This document shows, piece by piece, positions 46,178 through 56,700 of a stretch of DNA of 64,000 nt. The stretch is from positions 57,239 through 121,238 of IMG/VR virus record IMGVR_UViG_3300042691_013609; one strand, given 5' to 3'. This DNA is from a virus. How positions within the stretch are numbered: the first letter of the stretch is position 1; each line of letters begins with the position of its first letter. Under the pieces are notes generated by a model. It searched no databases and had not been told where the DNA came from. It was given only the letters and a program-made list of their open reading frames with translations. The position numbers and the translations under genes were made by a program.

Positions 46178-46465
46178 ATGGATCCTATTAGTAAATTTTT
46201 AATAGAATTGGTAAAAAGATTTTCAGCAGAAACTCCTTGGTTCTTTAAAGTAATTAGGAATTTATCTATTGCCCTTGCTATTGTAGCAGGTCTTCCTAAC
46301 TTGTTATCATTTTTAACTATTGCGGGTATTGAATTACCCCAAGCAGTTTTCGTATTTTCTAACAAGGTAGTTGCTATTTCTTCACTGGTCGCAGCATTTA
46401 TTGCACAATTAACTGCGACTAGTAATGAGAAAGAAAGGCTAGGTCTGCCTGATAATATAAAATAA
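46178..46465 (+). CDS. Holin-like membrane protein, 95 aa
   Basis: A 95-residue protein with two membrane segments, residues about 28-50 (LSIALAIVAGLPNLLSFLTI) and 58-81 (VFVFSNKVVAISSLVAAFIA), and a short polar C-terminus (TSNEKERLGLPDNIK). Size and topology suit a class II holin. It is 2 kb downstream of the endolysin, and the next gene also encodes a membrane protein. Start ATG 46178 is supported by an A-rich context. Confidence 0.55.
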   Translation: MDPISKFLIELVKRFSAETPWFFKVIRNLSIALAIVAGLPNLLSFLTIAGIELPQAVFVFSNKVVAISSLVAAFIAQLTATSNEKERLGLPDNIK

Positions 46466-46466
46466 A

Positions 46467-46649
46467 ATGGACAAAGATTTAACCATAAAGCTGGCTATTT
46501 TCATAGGCAGCTTATTCTTTTTAGTATCGGTCCTATACAAAGCTGCTGATTTTTCTAATGTAAAACCGGCGGAAATAAAAATATACCAAGACTCAATTTC
46601 TTTAGACACTTTAATTGTCAAAGATACCCTTATATTAAAAGAGGATTAA
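46467..46649 (+). CDS. Membrane-anchored small protein, 60 aa
   Basis: A 60-residue protein (MDKDLTIKLAIFIGSLFFLV) with one membrane helix at residues 7-25 and a charged periplasmic-facing tail. It may be an i-spanin partner or a short virion or envelope protein. One base past the holin-like gene, so cotranscribed. Not recognised. Confidence 0.55.
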   Translation: MDKDLTIKLAIFIGSLFFLVSVLYKAADFSNVKPAEIKIYQDSISLDTLIVKDTLILKED

Positions 46650-46683
46650 TTACCTCTTATATAAAACCTAAACCTTCATAATA

Positions 46684-49368
46684 GTGGCGGAAATTCCATC
46701 TAATTGCAAAACAATTTTAGTTGACCAAGAGTGCTGCGATAGAATCCAATACTATCCAAGCACTGAGTCTATTCCTTTAGAAGGAGAGTTAAATGTTTTG
46801 TATGTAGACCAAAGCACAGGTAATGTTTATGTTTGGAATGGTACACAATATTTAGGCGGGTATACTGGAACTGGGGCGCAAGGAATACAAGGAATACAAG
46901 GATTAACAGGATTACAAGGCTCAAATGGTATTCAGGGTATTACAGGAATACAAGGAGCTCAAGGATTAAAGGGGTCTCAAGGTGCCATAGGTATACAAGG
47001 TAAAAATGGAATTCAAGGTACACAAGGCTTATTAGGGTATCAAGGTATTATTGGTTCTAAAGGGCTACAAGGAATACAAGGTACTTCTGGGCAGCAAGGT
47101 TTAACTGGATATGGAGTACAAGGTACTCAAGGATCAAAAGGTTCGCAAGGGACTATAGGAGTCCAAGGTAAAGACGGTATCCAGGGATTTTATGGATTAC
47201 AGGGGACACAAGGTATATCCGGATCTAAAGGATTGCAAGGAGTCCAAGGCATAACTGGTACACAAGGTGCCACAGGATATGGCATACAAGGGGCAAAAGG
47301 AGCCCAAGGTATACAAGGTACTACAGGTATTCAAGGAGAAGATGGAGTACAAGGATTTCACGGCTTTCAAGGAACTCAAGGTATTTCAGGATCTAAAGGA
47401 AGCCAAGGAGTACAAGGCATATCTGGACACCAAGGACTAATTGGAATTGGCGTACAAGGTATACAAGGTTACGATGGAGCCCAAGGTCAATCTGGAATAC
47501 AAGGTAAGAATGGTGTACAAGGTTTTTATGGCTTACAAGGCATACAAGGTACAAGTGGGTGCGAAGGGGCACAAGGAACGCAGGGAATACAAGGGGCCCA
47601 AGGTATTATAGGTTCTTCTGGCTCTCAGGGTATCCAAGGTGCAAAAGGGTCACAAGGAACAGTTGGCATTCAAGGAAGACAAGGTACGCAAGGAATTCAA
47701 GGATTAAAAGGAAACAACGGACTCCAAGGAATACAAGGCGCTAATGGTGCTCAGGGTATATTATACCAACAACTTTATACACTATCACAAAGTAATTGGA
47801 ATTTAGTAGCTGGTTTATATCAATACGATTTATTTGATTCGTATATAAACCAAGGAAGATATATAACAGTAACTCCAGTAAGACAGGATGATCCTATTGT
47901 AGATGCTGCACAAATAATGCCGGAAATAACAGTATTTCCTACATCTATAAGGATGTATTCTGTTAATTTACCTACTGCTGATTTTGATGTTTATTTATCA
48001 ATAGTAGAAGTGGGTATAGCTGGAGCGCAAGGCACACAAGGTATACAAGGTACCCAAGGACTTCAAGGATTGCAAGGTTTACAAGGTTTACAAGGAGTAC
48101 AAGGAATCCAAGGTATTCAGGGCTTGCAGGGACTTCAAGGATTACAAGGGGTTCAAGGAGAACAAGGAATACAAGGTTTTTTTGGTATTCAAGGGGCCCA
48201 AGGTATTCAAGGCTTACAAGGAGCACAAGGATTACAAGGAGCACAAGGAGTGCAGGGTTTCGTTGGGTTACAAGGACTCCAGGGAACAAGTGGGATTCAA
48301 GGGATTCAAGGCTTGCAGGGGCTTCAAGGAAGCAGGGGTGCTCAAGGTATACAAGGGACTATAGGATTGCAAGGGGTACAAGGCTTACAAGGGCTTCAAG
48401 GGATTCAGGGAATTCAAGGTCTACAAGGCTTACAAGGTTTGATAGGTGTCCAAGGAATACAAGGGCTTCAAGGGCTTCAGGGAATTCAAGGGGTACAAGG
48501 AGTTCAGGGAAATTTTGGAATACAGGGTTTTGACGGAGCACAGGGTGTACAAGGCATCCAGGGAGGCCAAGGTACCCAAGGTCTTTTAGGAGTACAGGGT
48601 AACGATGGTTTAATAGGCCCCCAAGGAATACAGGGTGTACAAGGCATCCAGGGCACACAAGGAATCCAGGGGGTAACCGGAGAAAAAGGTATAAGTTCTG
48701 GATTAGTATTATATTTAGATGGAGTTGGAGGATCAGCACCTGTCAGCCATAACTTATTAACAAATCCAAATACAGGTACACAAACCTCTATAACTACTTC
48801 GGTTAATAACTCAACACCCACATTAGTTGGAACTTTTGTTACAGATACAGGTGTTCCAAATTCTACAACAGTAGCTGGGGGGTTTTGGAATTTATTTCTT
48901 TATGCTAGCCGCACTACTCAGAATGTAAGATTTTGGATTGATGTTAAAGAAGTAGCATCAGATGGCGTTACGGTTTTACAAACTTTAGCTTCTGGAGCAT
49001 ACGCACAAGGTACTGTAGTTACTGCGACAATTGCTACTGTGTATGATTTTTCAGTGTACGTCCCATTAACTTCATTAGCTAATTCTAGTAGCCGAATATT
49101 GATTGATATTTATGCTCAATCTGAATCAGGAGGTCCAACCTTTACTTCGTATTTAAGAGATGGTACTATATCATACTTAGTTAGTACAATTTCTAGTAAT
49201 ATACAGGGTGTACAAGGGATGCAAGGAATTATTGGTACACAAGGGGGGTCAGGAATACAAGGTCTACAAGGGTTACAAGGTATAACTGGTGCCCAAGGAA
49301 TACAAGGGCTTCAAGGATTGCAAGGGGCCGATAATAATTCAATAGTTAATGCATTAATATTTGGGTAA
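46684..49368 (+). CDS. Giant collagen-like fibre, 894 aa
   Basis: From GTG 46684. Residues 1-60 form an anchor (LNVLYVDQSTGNVYVWNGTQ), akin to the 41547 anchor. A long Gly-x-y collagen-like rod follows (about 62-360), then a non-collagen domain (about 361-445), a second rod (about 446-685), a beta-rich C-terminal domain (about 690-850), and a short last rod. Gly-x-Gln triplets (GIQ, GLQ, GTQ) dominate and proline is nearly absent, so stability must come from Gln and Thr, not hydroxyproline. Function: trimeric tail or capsid fibre. Confidence 0.85.
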   Translation: MAEIPSNCKTILVDQECCDRIQYYPSTESIPLEGELNVLYVDQSTGNVYVWNGTQYLGGYTGTGAQGIQGIQGLTGLQGSNGIQGITGIQGAQGLKGSQGAIGIQGKNGIQGTQGLLGYQGIIGSKGLQGIQGTSGQQGLTGYGVQGTQGSKGSQGTIGVQGKDGIQGFYGLQGTQGISGSKGLQGVQGITGTQGATGYGIQGAKGAQGIQGTTGIQGEDGVQGFHGFQGTQGISGSKGSQGVQGISGHQGLIGIGVQGIQGYDGAQGQSGIQGKNGVQGFYGLQGIQGTSGCEGAQGTQGIQGAQGIIGSSGSQGIQGAKGSQGTVGIQGRQGTQGIQGLKGNNGLQGIQGANGAQGILYQQLYTLSQSNWNLVAGLYQYDLFDSYINQGRYITVTPVRQDDPIVDAAQIMPEITVFPTSIRMYSVNLPTADFDVYLSIVEVGIAGAQGTQGIQGTQGLQGLQGLQGLQGVQGIQGIQGLQGLQGLQGVQGEQGIQGFFGIQGAQGIQGLQGAQGLQGAQGVQGFVGLQGLQGTSGIQGIQGLQGLQGSRGAQGIQGTIGLQGVQGLQGLQGIQGIQGLQGLQGLIGVQGIQGLQGLQGIQGVQGVQGNFGIQGFDGAQGVQGIQGGQGTQGLLGVQGNDGLIGPQGIQGVQGIQGTQGIQGVTGEKGISSGLVLYLDGVGGSAPVSHNLLTNPNTGTQTSITTSVNNSTPTLVGTFVTDTGVPNSTTVAGGFWNLFLYASRTTQNVRFWIDVKEVASDGVTVLQTLASGAYAQGTVVTATIATVYDFSVYVPLTSLANSSSRILIDIYAQSESGGPTFTSYLRDGTISYLVSTISSNIQGVQGMQGIIGTQGGSGIQGLQGLQGITGAQGIQGLQGLQGADNNSIVNALIFG

Positions 49369-49895
49369 TGAAAGATTTTATAACTCCATTATATACTTTT
49401 TCGCCAGGTCTTTCTGGAGTTGGTTATGTTGATTTAAACGGCATAGCGGATTTTGATATAAAAAGATTAGTAGCTATTATAAACCAAACAAATGGTTCTA
49501 TTATTTACGCTACTGCAACCCCGTCCGCAAAATATACAAATGTAACTGGAACACAAGTAACTTTATTTGCGGATACGTCTGGGCAAAATTCAGCAGACAA
49601 TTTACAAATTGTATATAATTCAAAAGAGGATTTACCTGTTACTGATTCTAATTTAGCTGATTTAGTTAAGTTAATGAGTAGAATGGTAAAACAATTAGAT
49701 TCATTAGCTGTAGTTGATTCTGCTCAAAGACAAAAAATTGCGATTGATGCGGGAACGTTATCAACAGTATCGACTGTGACAACAGTAGCGACTGTGTCAA
49801 ATATTGCTTTAGTTTCTGGTATGGGGATTGAACAATACTTAAATATAGCTAGAAATACTTACGCAAACGGGATTAGAAGTAAATTATCATTTTAA
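49368..49895 (+). CDS. Fibre-associated virion protein, 175 aa
   Basis: A 175-residue protein overlapping the fibre stop (TAATG at 49366-49370). Beta-rich N-terminal part (FSPGLSGVGYVDLNGIADFD; QTNGSIIYATATPSAKYTNV), then a helical Gln/Leu stretch (NLADLVKLMSRMVKQLDSLA) and a Thr/Val-rich repetitive segment (STVSTVTTVATVSNIAL). The helix suggests trimer formation. Likely part of the fibre complex. Not recognised. Confidence 0.6.
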   Translation: MKDFITPLYTFSPGLSGVGYVDLNGIADFDIKRLVAIINQTNGSIIYATATPSAKYTNVTGTQVTLFADTSGQNSADNLQIVYNSKEDLPVTDSNLADLVKLMSRMVKQLDSLAVVDSAQRQKIAIDAGTLSTVSTVTTVATVSNIALVSGMGIEQYLNIARNTYANGIRSKLSF

Positions 49896-49909
49896 AAAAA
49901 TAATGGTGT

Positions 49910-52900
49910 ATGCCACTTACAAATAATTTAAAACAACAAGTTGATTTACCAGTATGGGAATGGTGCAGATTTGCGCCAATTAGTACAACTAGTGTATCTG
50001 CATTAACAACATCTAGAGATGGTTCAAATAGATACTTATATTATCTTTCATCGACACAATTGTATAAATACGATACAATAGGAGATGCATGGTCTGTTTT
50101 AAGTGTGGGGCCTACTCCATCTGTAGCTATGTCTTTAAAATATGTAAAAAATAAAGGATATAGAGGTAATGTTTTAAGTGCTACATCTTCTACACTTCAG
50201 ATATCATCAACTGGTGTTAATTTAGATGGGTATAAAATAAGGATTATTTCTGGGACAGGAGCCGGGCAAGAAAGGACAATAGTTTCCACAAATGCAGAAG
50301 TTGTACATGATTTTGGAGTAGCGACTACTGCAACTCAAAGTGCTATTGGAGATAACTTAAAAAAATGGAAATTTAATGAATGGGAAGGGTATTCAGTAAG
50401 GGTTGTTTTTAATACTGGTTTATCACAGTATAGGGAAATATTGTATAATGATACCAATTCAGTTGCAGTAAATGATTCAAATTACGAAGGCAGAAATTTT
50501 TCAATGGCCCCTCTTCAATCAGGGTCTCCATATGGCACATTAACTGCTACTGTTCCAAATCAGGCTGATTTTTTTATAGTATCTCAAACTGTAAATTTAG
50601 ATTCTGCATGGGCTACCACTCCAGATGATTCATCTAAGTTTATGATTATGTCAGATGGTATATGGATGTTTTCTAATACAATGATGTATTACTATGATAT
50701 ACTTAGTGATAGATGGGTACAAAAAATGCTTCCTTCCGGTATTGTGCAAGGAGGTAGTGTATTTAGTACTGATTTAGCTATACTTCCAACTACAGAAATA
50801 TCTGGAACTCTTTTATCTGGGACCCCAACTTCTGTTACAAATTATTCTTTAACTGATAATACATTAACATTAACTAAAGGGGCTTGGATTAATTATGCTA
50901 TTAAAATAGTTTCTGGGCCAGGAGCCGGGCAAGAAAGAAGAATAGTAAATAATACTTCGGATAAATTTTCGATACAAAAAAGATGGGATATAAATCCAGA
51001 TATAACTAGCCAATATATAATAACTTCTGAAGATGCTATTTATTTTTCTGGTAACGCCAGAGCTCAGTTATTAAAACAACATCCGGAACAATCTTTGTGG
51101 ACTACTGGAAATATGAGCGATTACGGAGTTCCAAAAAACTTCGCATTGATAAAGAATGATAAATGGCAAAATCATGCAGCTAGTTCAGCCAATAGAGTAA
51201 CAAATGGTATAACTGGAGTAAATGCAACTCCTACAGTAGCAGGAAGTGGTTATACTATAGGAGACTTATTAACTATTTCAACTGGAGGTACATTAGGCAG
51301 AGTTATAGTAGAAAATATTTCATCTACTGGACAAGTTCTTTCTGTGTCTTTGTATACATGTGGTTCTGGATATACTACTGGAACTGGCAAAGCAACTACT
51401 GGTGGAACAGGAACTGGGTGTACTATAGAAATTACAAGCGTAGGTACAATTGGAGTTATAACCACCCCTATATTTCATGATTTTAAGGTTAGTGAGACTT
51501 TTACTTTTGCAGGGGCTACCGAAACAGCGTGGAATACTTCATATACAATACTTGGTATTCAAAGTTTAAATATAATAGAAGTTGCTATAACTGCAACAGC
51601 TAATGCTATAGCAAAATATTTACAAGCAGCTACTTTATTAGTAGATGCTGATAAAAATTGGATTCCAAATGAGCATGCTGGAAAACTTTTAGGTTTTCAA
51701 GCATCTACTTTAACAGGAATAACGACATGGAGAAGAATTTTAGGAAATTCAGAAACAACAATTTCTTTTATATCTGGAACCTCTCCAGTAAATGGCAACT
51801 CTAGATATTTTATACAAGATCTTGATGCTTTTGGTGATGATAAACAATATCCTCCAGATAATCAAATATCTTTTGGATATCCTACTTCTGCGAATATATC
51901 ATCTATAACTAATTCGTCAAACAATTGGGTACCAGGCGCGTACATAAATAATAAAATATTATTAACTGATTCTAACGGATTATCCGTAGAAAACATTATA
52001 ACAAATAATACAAAAACAGTTTTAAGTTTTGGCAGGAATGTTATTGTAGGATCTGGTACAAACGCAATTGCTTATAATGATTTTAATGGAGTAGGTACAT
52101 ATATAGGACTTGGAACTAGCATATTTTCTACTCAAGGCAATGGTATAGTTTGGACTGGAACTAGATTTGTTGCGGTAGGTGCAGGAACAAATACAATAGC
52201 TTGGTCAAATGATGGTATTAACTGGAATGCTTTAGGCGCTACTATACATTCAACATCTGGCTTAGGTTTAGCTTTTAATGGAGTTAGATTTGTAACAGTA
52301 GGATCTGGGACAAATACTATTGCTTGGGGATATGATAATACAGCTGTTGCTGCTATTACAGGACTTGGAGCTACAGTATTTACAACACAAGGTAACGCCA
52401 TAGCATGGAACGGATCTATATGGGTAGCAGTAGGACAAGGTACTAATAGTATTGCTTGGGCTAATGATACTGGGACATTTGCGTTTACTGGTTTGGGTAC
52501 AGCAACATTTTCTACAGCAGGTAGAGGGATTTGTTGGGCAGGGACTCAATGGATAGCAGTAGGTAATGGTACAAATTCAATAGCTACTTCTACAAATGGC
52601 ACTACTTGGACAGGTCTTGGATCTACAATATTTACGACACAAGGTAATGCAGTAGCATGGAATGGAACTAGAGCAGTTGCCGTAGGTTCCGGAACTAATA
52701 CTATTGCATATTCTAATGATAATGGCGCAACTTGGACAGGTCTCGGTACCACTATATTTTCAACTTCAGGTAATACAATTAGTTGGAATGGAACATATTG
52801 GGTAGCTGGTGGTCAAGGTACAAATACAACCGCTTATTCATCGGATGGTATTACTTGGACTGCAAATGGTTCTACAGGGTTAACTACAACAACAAATGGA

Positions 52901-53614
52901 TCAACGAGCACTACTCCTTTGCAGTCTGTAGTTCCAAATATAGGTTTAACCCCAGATACTAATACTAGGTATAAAATATTTGATTCTACGGGACATGTAA
53001 TATCTGGATCTACTACTAGCTTAACAGATCCTACAAAAAAATGGAAAGTAAATCAATGGGCTGGAAAAAGAGTTTTAATAACATCTGGAGATGCTGCTGG
53101 ATATGAGCATACTATAACAACAAATACTGCAACTCAATTAACATGGGCAACTAGTGTTTCTCCTACTTTGAACTCAACGTATACAATTATAGGGAGACCT
53201 GTTGTTGGAACTGGTATTGGCTTAGAATGGAATTTTAATGGGTCAGCAGATAAAGGTAAATACTTATATGCTACAAGAGGTAGCGGGTCTCATACATTAG
53301 ATATTTATAATATAAATACTAATAAATGGGATTACGGTAAATTTATTTTAGGCCACGGTTCTTTATTAACAACAGGCACAATGTATGCCTATGATGAAGA
53401 TAGAATCTATTTTTTAGCAAATAATACAAATCAAGTTTACTATTATAATATAGTAAAAAATGAAATAGTACCTTTTGCGACCATACCGTATGGTATGAGT
53501 ACAACTATCCTAAGCAATAGGATGGAAATTATAAAAACAAGTGATGGTTTAAAATACTTATATATAATGAGGCACTCTGGGGCGGAAATGTGGAGAACAT
53601 TAATATACTATTAA
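49910..53614 (+). CDS. Giant beta-propeller-like tail fibre, 1234 aa
   Basis: The start is ATG 49910 (MPLTNNLKQQVDLPVWEWCR). The protein has two GAGQER-type modules near residues 120 and 345, and a long run of about 40-residue repeats (about 700-1010) with the pattern AVGxGTNxIAWSNDGxxW-xxLG-T-FTTQGNAxAWNG, like BNR/sialidase or Kelch-type propeller blades. It is one of the largest proteins here, and a host-recognition fibre or tail-spike component is likely. No glycosidase catalytic site is recognised. Confidence 0.7.
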   Translation: MPLTNNLKQQVDLPVWEWCRFAPISTTSVSALTTSRDGSNRYLYYLSSTQLYKYDTIGDAWSVLSVGPTPSVAMSLKYVKNKGYRGNVLSATSSTLQISSTGVNLDGYKIRIISGTGAGQERTIVSTNAEVVHDFGVATTATQSAIGDNLKKWKFNEWEGYSVRVVFNTGLSQYREILYNDTNSVAVNDSNYEGRNFSMAPLQSGSPYGTLTATVPNQADFFIVSQTVNLDSAWATTPDDSSKFMIMSDGIWMFSNTMMYYYDILSDRWVQKMLPSGIVQGGSVFSTDLAILPTTEISGTLLSGTPTSVTNYSLTDNTLTLTKGAWINYAIKIVSGPGAGQERRIVNNTSDKFSIQKRWDINPDITSQYIITSEDAIYFSGNARAQLLKQHPEQSLWTTGNMSDYGVPKNFALIKNDKWQNHAASSANRVTNGITGVNATPTVAGSGYTIGDLLTISTGGTLGRVIVENISSTGQVLSVSLYTCGSGYTTGTGKATTGGTGTGCTIEITSVGTIGVITTPIFHDFKVSETFTFAGATETAWNTSYTILGIQSLNIIEVAITATANAIAKYLQAATLLVDADKNWIPNEHAGKLLGFQASTLTGITTWRRILGNSETTISFISGTSPVNGNSRYFIQDLDAFGDDKQYPPDNQISFGYPTSANISSITNSSNNWVPGAYINNKILLTDSNGLSVENIITNNTKTVLSFGRNVIVGSGTNAIAYNDFNGVGTYIGLGTSIFSTQGNGIVWTGTRFVAVGAGTNTIAWSNDGINWNALGATIHSTSGLGLAFNGVRFVTVGSGTNTIAWGYDNTAVAAITGLGATVFTTQGNAIAWNGSIWVAVGQGTNSIAWANDTGTFAFTGLGTATFSTAGRGICWAGTQWIAVGNGTNSIATSTNGTTWTGLGSTIFTTQGNAVAWNGTRAVAVGSGTNTIAYSNDNGATWTGLGTTIFSTSGNTISWNGTYWVAGGQGTNTTAYSSDGITWTANGSTGLTTTTNGSTSTTPLQSVVPNIGLTPDTNTRYKIFDSTGHVISGSTTSLTDPTKKWKVNQWAGKRVLITSGDAAGYEHTITTNTATQLTWATSVSPTLNSTYTIIGRPVVGTGIGLEWNFNGSADKGKYLYATRGSGSHTLDIYNINTNKWDYGKFILGHGSLLTTGTMYAYDEDRIYFLANNTNQVYYYNIVKNEIVPFATIPYGMSTTILSNRMEIIKTSDGLKYLYIMRHSGAEMWRTLIYY

Positions 53615-53627
53615 AATTATATATAAT

Positions 53628-53780
53628 ATGAACGTAGATCAAATAAAACAAATACTTCAAAATAAATTGCAAACATTACATAACATGAAAATGGATGCAA
53701 TAAATACTGGAGATTTAGAATTAGTTGTAAAAATAGATACTGAATTACTAGAAACAGAATCTACATTAAATAAATTATAA
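53628..53780 (+). CDS. Small helical protein, 50 aa
   Basis: From ATG 53628, a 50-residue frame (MNVDQIKQILQNKLQTLHNM) that reads as two amphipathic helices with Leu/Ile at heptad spacing (LELVVKIDTELLETES). It ends 8 bp before the next giant fibre. Small coiled-coil proteins before fibres can be assembly factors or trimerisation aids. Not recognised. Confidence 0.5.
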   Translation: MNVDQIKQILQNKLQTLHNMKMDAINTGDLELVVKIDTELLETESTLNKL

Positions 53781-53788
53781 CAAACTAA

Positions 53789-56700
53789 ATGACTGTAGGT
53801 AGTTTTATAGCTAACGGTGGTAGTGGGGGAAGCGGAGGAAGCGGAGCCCAAGGTATCCAGGGTATTCAAGGAATCCAGGGGACACAAGGAGCTATTGGAA
53901 CACAAGGTCTAAGGGGTATACAAGGTATACAAGGATCCCAAGGAAATATTGGAATACAGGGTTTGCAAGGTGTTCAAGGGGCACAAGGTTTAAGAGGTTC
54001 CCAAGGAATTCAAGGAAACCAAGGTGTGCAAGGAACACAAGGGGCTTCTGGAAATAGTGGGTTACAAGGATCCCAAGGCGCAAACGGAAGCCAAGGATTA
54101 CAGGGTTCTAATGGATTACAAGGAGTACAAGGTTTACAAGGCAACCAAGGTTCAGTAGGATTACAAGGGTCTATAGGAACTCAAGGTTTCCAAGGGACTC
54201 AAGGAATCCAAGGAAATGAAGGTACTCAAGGTGTGCAGGGAATTCAGGGCTCTCAAGGTTCAATAGGAATTCAAGGCACTCAAGGTATTTTTGGAAATCA
54301 AGGTACTAATGGGTCTCAAGGGATTCAGGGAGTTCAAGGAGATAATGGTACTCAAGGCACTCAAGGCTTGCTTGGGTTTCAAGGTTTAGCTGGTTCCGCA
54401 AGTTCACAAGGCATCCAAGGGATACAAGGTGATTTAGGCATACAAGGGATCCAAGGGTTACAGGGATTAATTGGACAGGGAATTCAAGGTTTTTTTGGTA
54501 TTCAAGGTTTTACAGGAATTCAAGGAGTTCAAGGTTTACAAGGATTAACTGGATCTCAAGGCGCAACAGGATTACAAGGTTCTAATGGAACTCAAGGTAG
54601 CGCAGGATCTCAGGGCTCTACTGGATTACAAGGTTCTAATGGAACTCAAGGTATTCAAGGTATTCAAGGTATTCAAGGTTTACAAGGAAATATAGGATTA
54701 CAAGGGATTACTGGAAGCCAAGGAGCAACAGGTACTCAAGGTTTACAAGGTTTACAAGGGTTACAAGGTAGACAGGGTACAACTGGTTTGCAAGGAGCAA
54801 CAGGTACTCAAGGTTTACAAGGTTTACAAGGGTTACAAGGTAGACAGGGTACAACTGGTTTGCAAGGAGCAACAGGTACTCAAGGTTTACAAGGGTTACA
54901 AGGTAGACAGGGTACAACTGGTTTGCAGGGTTCTAATGGAACTCAAGGAATACAGGGTATTCAAGGTATTCAAGGAAACACAGGATTGCAGGGTTCTAAT
55001 GGAACTCAAGGCTTTACTGGAACTCAAGGTATTCAAGGAAGTACCGGATTACAAGGTTCTAATGGAACTCAGGGTTTACAAGGATTTATAGGTAATCAAG
55101 GTACTCAGGGATTTCAAGGAACTATCGGTACTACTGGATTAACTGGTTTACAAGGGTCTCAAGGTTCACAAGGTACTCAAGGTTCACAAGGTACTCAAGG
55201 TTTACAAGGTAGTGTAGGATTACAAGGATTACAAGGATTTATAGGTAATCAAGGTACCCAGGGATTACAAGGTTTAAATGGTTTTCAAGGAGTCCAAGGT
55301 CTACAAGGATTTAATGGAGCTCAAGGCATTCAAGGAACTCAAGGCTTGCTTGGGTTTCAAGGTTTAGCTGGTTCCGCAAGTTCACAAGGCATCCAAGGGA
55401 TACAAGGTGATTTAGGCATACAGGGTATACAGGGTATTCAAGGAGCTTTTGGAGTAATAGGTAATGAAGGTCCGCAGGGTATACAGGGTATACAAGGAAG
55501 GCAGGGAATACAAGGGATTCAAGGAAGTAATGGTATTCAAGGTCTGCAAGGATTACAAGGATTACAAGGAGTACAAGGAGTACAAGGAAATAATGGTTTA
55601 CAGGGAATTCAAGGAATTCAGGGGTCAATAGGGGCTCAAGGGTTGCAAGGAATACAGGGTCTAAACGGATTGCAAGGTCTTCAAGGCTTTACAGGTCTCC
55701 AAGGATTGCAAGGGTTACAGGGATCAATAGGAGTTCAAGGGTTGCAAGGAATTCAAGGCAACCAAGGAACAACTGGTAATACTGGACCTACTGGCTCACA
55801 AGGTACTCAAGGTGCTCAAGGTTTTACTGGGGCCCAAGGTTTACAAGGTAGTACTGGATCTCAAGGTACGCAGGGTTTACAAGGTGGAGTTGGTCAAAGA
55901 GGTTTACAAGGTACAGATGGAGCTCAAGGAACAACTGGATTACAGGGGCCACAAGGAACTCAAGGTATTTTTGGATTAACAGGATTACAAGGCCCTCAAG
56001 GCACTCAAGGATCAAATGGATCACAAGGATTACAGGGATCAAATGGCTCTCAGGGTATTCAAGGAATACAGGGACCAATTGGTCCGCAAGGTATACAAGG
56101 GCTTCAAGGAGGCAACGGTACGCAAGGAATACAGGGCCCATGTTGTCAAGGAACAATAAAAGACCTTTCATTAGTTTCTTCTTCACATAATACATCTCAA
56201 GCTTTAGGCGGAGATTACACAGATATAGCTTTTAATACAGATTCTATTGTATCTGGAGGGAGAGTCTCACATGATCCAACAGGATTTATAACAAATAATG
56301 CCAGATTCACAGCTAATATAACTGGTAACTTTTTAGTTCAGTATACTTTAAGATGGAGTAAGGCTACAGATAATGTTTATTTATATGCTAGGCTAGCAAA
56401 AAATGGCACGGCTGTAACTGATTCTATAAGATACTCACATACTTCCACTACTGCTCTGAATGAAGTTTCAGGTCAATATATAATTAGTTTAGCTGCTAAT
56501 GATTATATAACCCTACAAGGCAGATCGAGTACAGGAGCAGACGGTAGCTGGGATAATGCTTATATAGAAGTTGTACATTTAGCCAATGAAGGTCCACAAG
56601 GTACAACAGGAATACAAGGTATTCAAGGTATACAAAGTTTACAAGGAATTCAAGGCATTCAAGGTTCTTCTGGGGGAGGTGGCGGTGAATATACCGCATC

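Noticed and set aside
47197-48821. Long open frames in other frames and on the opposite strand of the collagen-like genes
   Set aside because: Triplet repeats of nine bases keep all frames open; their translations are repetitive Leu/Val/Pro strings.
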